Notes under the pieces: model-generated | Seen by the model: only the letters and a program-made list of their open reading frames with translations | The model's database searches: none | What the model was told of the DNA's origin: nothing | Shown here: piece by piece, positions 59,640 through 64,000 of the stretch | Layout of the letters: each line of letters begins with the position of its first letter | How positions within the stretch are numbered: position 1 is the first letter of the stretch | Made by a program: the position numbers and the translations under genes | Assembly (NCBI RefSeq): GCF_003369915.1 | Contig: NC_046676.1 | Span: forward strand, 25,048,001-25,112,000 | Direction: 5' to 3' | From: Drosophila miranda | Taxonomy: Eukaryota; Arthropoda; Insecta; Diptera; Drosophilidae | Length of the DNA: 64,000 bases

Positions 59640-60762
59640 CGGCACAACTTTTCAGCCTGACATGCGGAGTGTCCGTTCTTTCAGGAATAAGCCGATACTT
59701 ATCGTAGCTTTCAACCGTGTCAAGCGGCCTGCTCTAACGCACAGGTAAGCGACCCACGCACACACACATGCACTCCCTCTCTCTGTCTCTCTATATAGCT
59801 ACAGTCGCTCTCTGCCTACCGTTTAGACCAAAACGCGTTTGGATTCCTCAAGTGTTAGCCATTAGGTCGCCGTCGTCGCTCGTTGCTTGTGGCGCTACAG
59901 CAGCTCCGCCAACGATCTAAAGAGTCTTATAATTAAGTAGTGGTTTAATATTCGAATATATAAAATAGCCAACCGATGGCCAAAAGTGAATCTATATAAT
60001 GTTCGAGCCTCTAGCGCTGCCCCCGAAAAACAAACAGGTATGTACGTAGGCAGTTTTGTTGGTAGTTGAGCAAGCGAAGAGGAAGAGCGGCGGTGCACAA
60101 ACACAACGTAAAAAGTACAGGTGTATGCGTGCGGGTGCGCTTGTTGTATTGGTATTGGTGGAGCGGAGCAGGCGGCGCAGGTAACTTCTCGAGAGAGAAT
60201 GACAGTAGAGAAAGAGAGCGAGCGTGTCACGCTCATTGAGCGTAACTGTCTTGCGTAGCGTGGGAAAACTACAAGCGAGGAGGGGGGTCGGGCAGAGGCG
60301 TCGTTGCAATCACAGCGCAAAGCTTTGGCCAAGCCAAAATAACGGTGTGCTTTGGCAAAGCTCTATTCGAAATGCAGTTCCATTCGAGCTTTGTCAACTC
60401 TCTCGTCTCTGCGGAGTTTGTTTACGGGCCACTAACCAACTTGAAGGTACATATGTATGTACATTCATATGTACATATGCCTATTGGCAAACAGACTCGA
60501 GAGAGCATTTGGGTTTTACATGGACTGCGTGTGCGTGCTGGAATCTGGCTTGGCATTCCACCACCACCTCCATACACCTGAGCCAAAGGCGCAAGCTCTC
60601 GCGAGAGCGCGCTCTCTCCAGTAGGTTGCGCTCTTGCGCACAAACACTCGAATCACACACGTTGAGCGCAGCTCATTTACCTTCGTACCTACCTGTGGGG
60701 GGATCAGTTTTTGTCCTCTCTCGGTGGGTTTTTCTCTCTCGGATGTAGTGGTGGCCACGTAT
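59640..60762. promoter_or_regulatory. GAGA-rich, promoter-like non-coding region
   Basis: There are clusters of GAGAG/CTCTC (for example 59775-59800, 60188-60220, 60580-60625), the type bound by GAGA factor at paused fly promoters. There is an inverted repeat ACGCTC-ATT-GAGCGT (60229-60243), a perfect 14-bp palindrome GCTCTCGCGAGAGC (60595-60608) and ACATATGTAC palindromes near 60,450-60,480. No convincing ORF is present. It probably belongs to the gene whose leader lies at 61.5-62.3 kb. Confidence 0.45.
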
Positions 60763-60765
60763 ATA

Positions 60766-61477
60766 CAGTAGCGGCGAAAAAAATAGCACTGCTAGTTACA
60801 ACAGTCTATATGGTTTCACTGTTCAACATTTCTTGCACTTTGCTGTAATATCAAGTAGGTTTACATGTCTTCTCTCTGATAGAAGTGTGATAACTCTCTC
60901 TAAATCCTAACGATTCCTATTTTTTTGAGTCAATTTAGCGAAAGAGGAGCGAAATGGAACACCAACAAAAATAGCACTGAAAACGCTTTTGTGAATTAAA
61001 TTCGCAATTCTTTAAAATATGTTTCCAACAAGAGAGACGCGGACAAAGGCCGCGATATTCCCATTTCCGGTAAAACTACTGGTTCGTGATAGCCAAGAGG
61101 ACCCATTTAATTTGGCCACAGAGCTAAAAAGGAATCGTAAGAAATCGCCAAATACTAGGAAAGCTAGATCTTGCTTACAAGAACGTAAAATGGGTGTCCG
61201 AGGAAAAGTCCACTTTTGACGGGAAGGAATGGGGGAAAAAATTGAGTATGCAAAATAGCACTAAAGTTGGCCCAAGGATAAATGGAGAAACATCCTGTGG
61301 TCCGATGAATGCCAACATCTATTTTTTGGTGGAAAAGGGTCTTGATCTTATGTGAGACCACTACCTAATGTAGAATAATACCCCCTGACTCCTATGTTAA
61401 ATCATTAGAAATAGAGAAACAAACATAATCGGATGGGCATGATTTACTTCATGGTGCTATTTTTTTCGCCGCAGCTG
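60766..61477. mobile_element. Tc1-like DNA transposon, internally deleted (712 bp)
   Basis: Terminal inverted repeats share GCGGCGAAAAAAATAGCAC and begin CAGTA/CAGCT. A TA target duplication flanks the element on each side, which is diagnostic for Tc1/mariner. Sub-terminal copies of AAAATAGCACT recur at about 60,970 and 61,253, suggesting an IR/DR arrangement. Two transposase scraps remain: a helix-turn-helix-like part near 61,019-61,219 (QEDPFNLATEL) and a DDE-domain part at 61,274-61,342 (WRNILWSDE…HLFFGG) ended by TGA. The catalytic domain is mostly deleted, so the copy cannot move by itself. Confidence 0.85.
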
Positions 61478-61549
61478 TATATATATGTACCATATATATA
61501 TTCTTGTTTAGGAAAAGAGCGCGAATTACCGTTCGAATGTTCGTCGAGG

Positions 61550-62328
61550 CAGGTTCGGTCCGTTGCGCGCGCTCCATCGTCGCTCGTTTATTTCACATCG
61601 CAGGAAAATTAAGATTCTTAACTATCCTATGGTTTTAAAACGAATTATACCAAAATATATCTGAATATTCTGTGCTGTCTCCCAGCTTGGATCAAAACGG
61701 ACGCGGCGGTCGCTTGAGTCGAAGAGCTGGACACACATACATACACGCAAAAACACACTTACTCACACACCTCTCTCGCTCCGGCCAAAAACTAGAAAAA
61801 AGACAACAGCTAAAAGTGGTAGTAACAGGCGAAGAAGAAGCAGCAGCAGCAGCAGTGGAGGCAAAAAGTGACTTGTTTTTTGTTTGCTTGTATACGCCGA
61901 CGTCGGCGCTAACGCTCCGATCCATACCCGCTCTGACTCCCCTTCGTCCGTATGTCGGTATTAAGATCGCTGTCTAAGCAAGTGTACTAGTCTCTAATCA
62001 AAGCAACTAGACGCCAAGGCAGTGCAGGCATTGGGTGCTAACAATACAAGATACCATACAAACATCAACACAACTACACACACAGGTGTGAGCGTGTAGG
62101 CGAGAAAAGAAAGTGCAATAAACACCAAAAATTGTAAAAAAGCCACAAGTGCAATATGTATACAACGTGTTGAAAAGAGACAAGCAAAAAAAAAACAGTT
62201 AAATCGCCGCGCATCGAGTGATAGAGAACGAGCTGTCACAGAAGGAGGAGAGCAGAACAAGAAATCATTTACACACCAACCTGTTGCGTCAAGGAATCCG
62301 ATTGAGTAGAGATTCTGCTGCCACAGGT
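61550..62328 (+). other. Probable 5' non-coding exon of a gene continuing to the right
   Basis: An A-rich, CA-rich leader-like sequence ends in a good donor (CTGCCACAG|GTGAGA at 62329). It has many short upstream ATGs and no long ORF, as in long leaders of developmental fly genes. The start is uncertain: a GC-rich block with CGTCGCTCG near 61,560-61,590 could mark initiation. Strand and exon status rest on composition and one donor. Confidence 0.4.
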
Positions 62329-64000
62329 GAGAAATCTACTGAGCATCATCACAAACGAGTGAATGAACAGAGACAACGGCCCCGCCGCTGTAAGGTGGAT
62401 GCGCACACAAAGTGAAAACATATTTACAGTTAGCAAAGACCAAGAAAACGTAGAGAGAACTGAGTGAAAGAGCAGCAGTGGTAGAGGCTGGGACTTGTAT
62501 AAGAGACCAATACCCTCCACAGAGTACGACGTATAAGTTTAGGTGTGTGCCCGGTCATAGTTGAACCTTAAGTTAGAATGTCATTCGGATAAGATAAAAT
62601 AACAAGATACGACCCGACTTTAAACTCAATTCCGAAGTTCGATAAGTTCAGGAATGCTAGATAGAAGCAATTCAACTGCAGGTTGAGTGCCAAATAGGGT
62701 ATTTTGGAGTCGAATCGTCTTCGAAACAATAACCACCAGCTGCACTTGTTTCTTGTGTGAGAGCCAACATAAGAGTGAAAAGAGGGAGACAGAGAGAAAA
62801 AGAGAGAAAGAGTACTGGCAGCCTGAACTAACGACTTACTTTTTTCTTTTCTGGCAAAATAACTTTGGCAATTGGCATTTCTGGCCAACAATTTGCGCAA
62901 TCATTAGTTTCCTGTTGCCCCAACGGCCAGAGGCACACGCCAGCCAGCAGATTTGCGAGCGGGAACAGTGTAGTGAATAAAAAAGAAAAACTTGCGCAAT
63001 TCATAATTTAATAAGCAAGAGCAAAAAAAAAACGCTGTAAAATCTACTCGCTTTCTGGTTTACCAATCAGCAGGCAACAATTCATTAATTGCATTGGCTT
63101 TTTGTTGCTCTTGTTGCTTTTGCTGCTGCGCCTGTCACTAATTTATATTTAATCACCAGCTTTATTGTATAGTCTTTCAAAAGCGTAACGGCCACCAGTC
63201 GTGGTGCGGTCTTCGGCTTCGGCTTTGGCTTCCACTTGGGCTTCGTCTCCGTTTAGTTTGATTTTGCGTTATAGTCGGTTATTTTAAGTTTCTTCTTTTA
63301 ATGAATGCTCCAGCCCTGTTCCATTGTCATCTGACCCATTCGTGCGGTCCATCTTAATTGGGCCCAAACGCGTGAACCGTTATTCATTAATGAAAAGCGT
63401 ACGTTCAGGGAGGGAGGGTATTCCCGGTTTCCCAGGTTTCTCAAGTGCACAACGAAAGTAAGAACTTTCATATATAACAGTACTGTTCCCCTTGCCATTC
63501 CTCGACTTATGATAAAAGTGGTGGGCCGAATTAGTAGATCAAGAAGTTTTCTAGGGTTTTTCGGCTTAAGTACTCGAAAGGAACAGTCCAGAACAGGAAA
63601 TAAACTACTTTAGAACAAATTTTCCATTGCGACATTGATTCGGGGGTCAACAGGCAGACGGTTGCCGTGAACCTGACCCTAGGGATCGCACACGGGGGCT
63701 TTTGGCTGTCTGAAATGCCCGGTAAACCAGTTTAAAGTTATAGCTAGTGACTATATCCCATGGTGGGCACCTCCCAAAGAGTTCTTTAGGGCGTATCTGG
63801 GGCTCGCCAAACGTGGGAATCCACTCATCGTGTGATAGTAGCGGCAAAAATGGGCACAGGGCGTATACGGAGAGGGCGGCGATGCAAAAAGCATACAGTA
63901 AAACAGTAAAAAGCAAATGTCATAAATTGCACAAGATTGCACAGGATTGCACAAGCACACAACCGCAATCGCTCATTAAGAGATGGTCACTCTAAAGCCA
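62329..64000. other. Presumed intron, no gene seen
   Basis: It contains A/GA-rich DNA, a 10-bp GATTGCACAA repeat (three copies, 63,925-63,954) and short random ORFs on both strands. I see no exon with paired splice signals. Confidence 0.45.
63925..63954. repeat. 10-bp tandem repeat (GATTGCACAA)3
   Basis: Three head-to-tail copies with single-base differences are read directly. Confidence 0.85.

Noticed and set aside
1-64000. CRISPR arrays, tRNA or rRNA genes
   Set aside because: No regularly spaced repeats or tRNA B-box/cloverleaf sequences were seen; short tandem repeats are microsatellites in a eukaryotic genome.

Overview
The window looks like nuclear DNA of a Drosophila species. Introns are mostly 50-80 bp with GT-AG ends, there are TATA/TCAGT core promoters and DRE (TATCGATA) elements, and exons are rich in CAG/AAC repeats. 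An Importin-11 - Cep89 - V-ATPase F - GMPPA gene neighbourhood is present that I associate with D. melanogaster 52B on 2R (Muller element C). A degenerate copy of a DINE-1/mini-me-like repeat with a (GTCY)n tract, as I recall it from obscura-group flies, points to the obscura group. The species and the D. melanogaster correspondences come from memory and were not searched.

Layout. (1) 1-8,904, minus strand: two exons of a long low-complexity protein (poly-Q/N/S/A, two PPxY motifs) whose 3' end runs off the left edge. (2) 8,905-16,347: non-coding, probably 5' intron or upstream DNA of that gene. (3) 16,348-17,739, plus strand: a six-exon clip-domain serine protease. (4) 17,740-39,920: about 22 kb with no protein gene I can support, only microsatellites, G-rich runs and AT-rich, enhancer-like sequence. 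(5) 40,160-43,590: a small two-membrane-segment protein, a second clip protease (minus strand, same exon plan as the first), and two very small genes (49 and 51 codons). (6) 44,970-48,598: a zinc-finger remnant and two tandem single-domain secreted serine proteases, the second with altered specificity-pocket residues. (7) 48,726-59,525: a compact housekeeping block of Cep89, Ranbp11 (importin-11, with an apparent one-base frameshift), a small secreted Cys-rich protein, a decayed gene-like stretch, Vha14-1 and Gmppa. (8) 59,526-64,000: GAGA-rich promoter-like DNA, a 712-bp Tc1-like element with terminal inverted repeats, and a probable 5' non-coding exon of a gene continuing to the right.

Two kinds of chromatin appear side by side. 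The left 40 kb is sparse, intron/enhancer-like DNA around one large gene. The right part holds short genes spaced by tens to hundreds of bases, with DRE-type promoters for housekeeping genes and TATA/Inr promoters for the proteases and small ORFs. The clip proteases fit extracellular zymogen cascades (immunity, melanisation, egg patterning). The housekeeping genes serve nuclear import, centriole/mitochondrial function, proton pumping and GDP-mannose supply.
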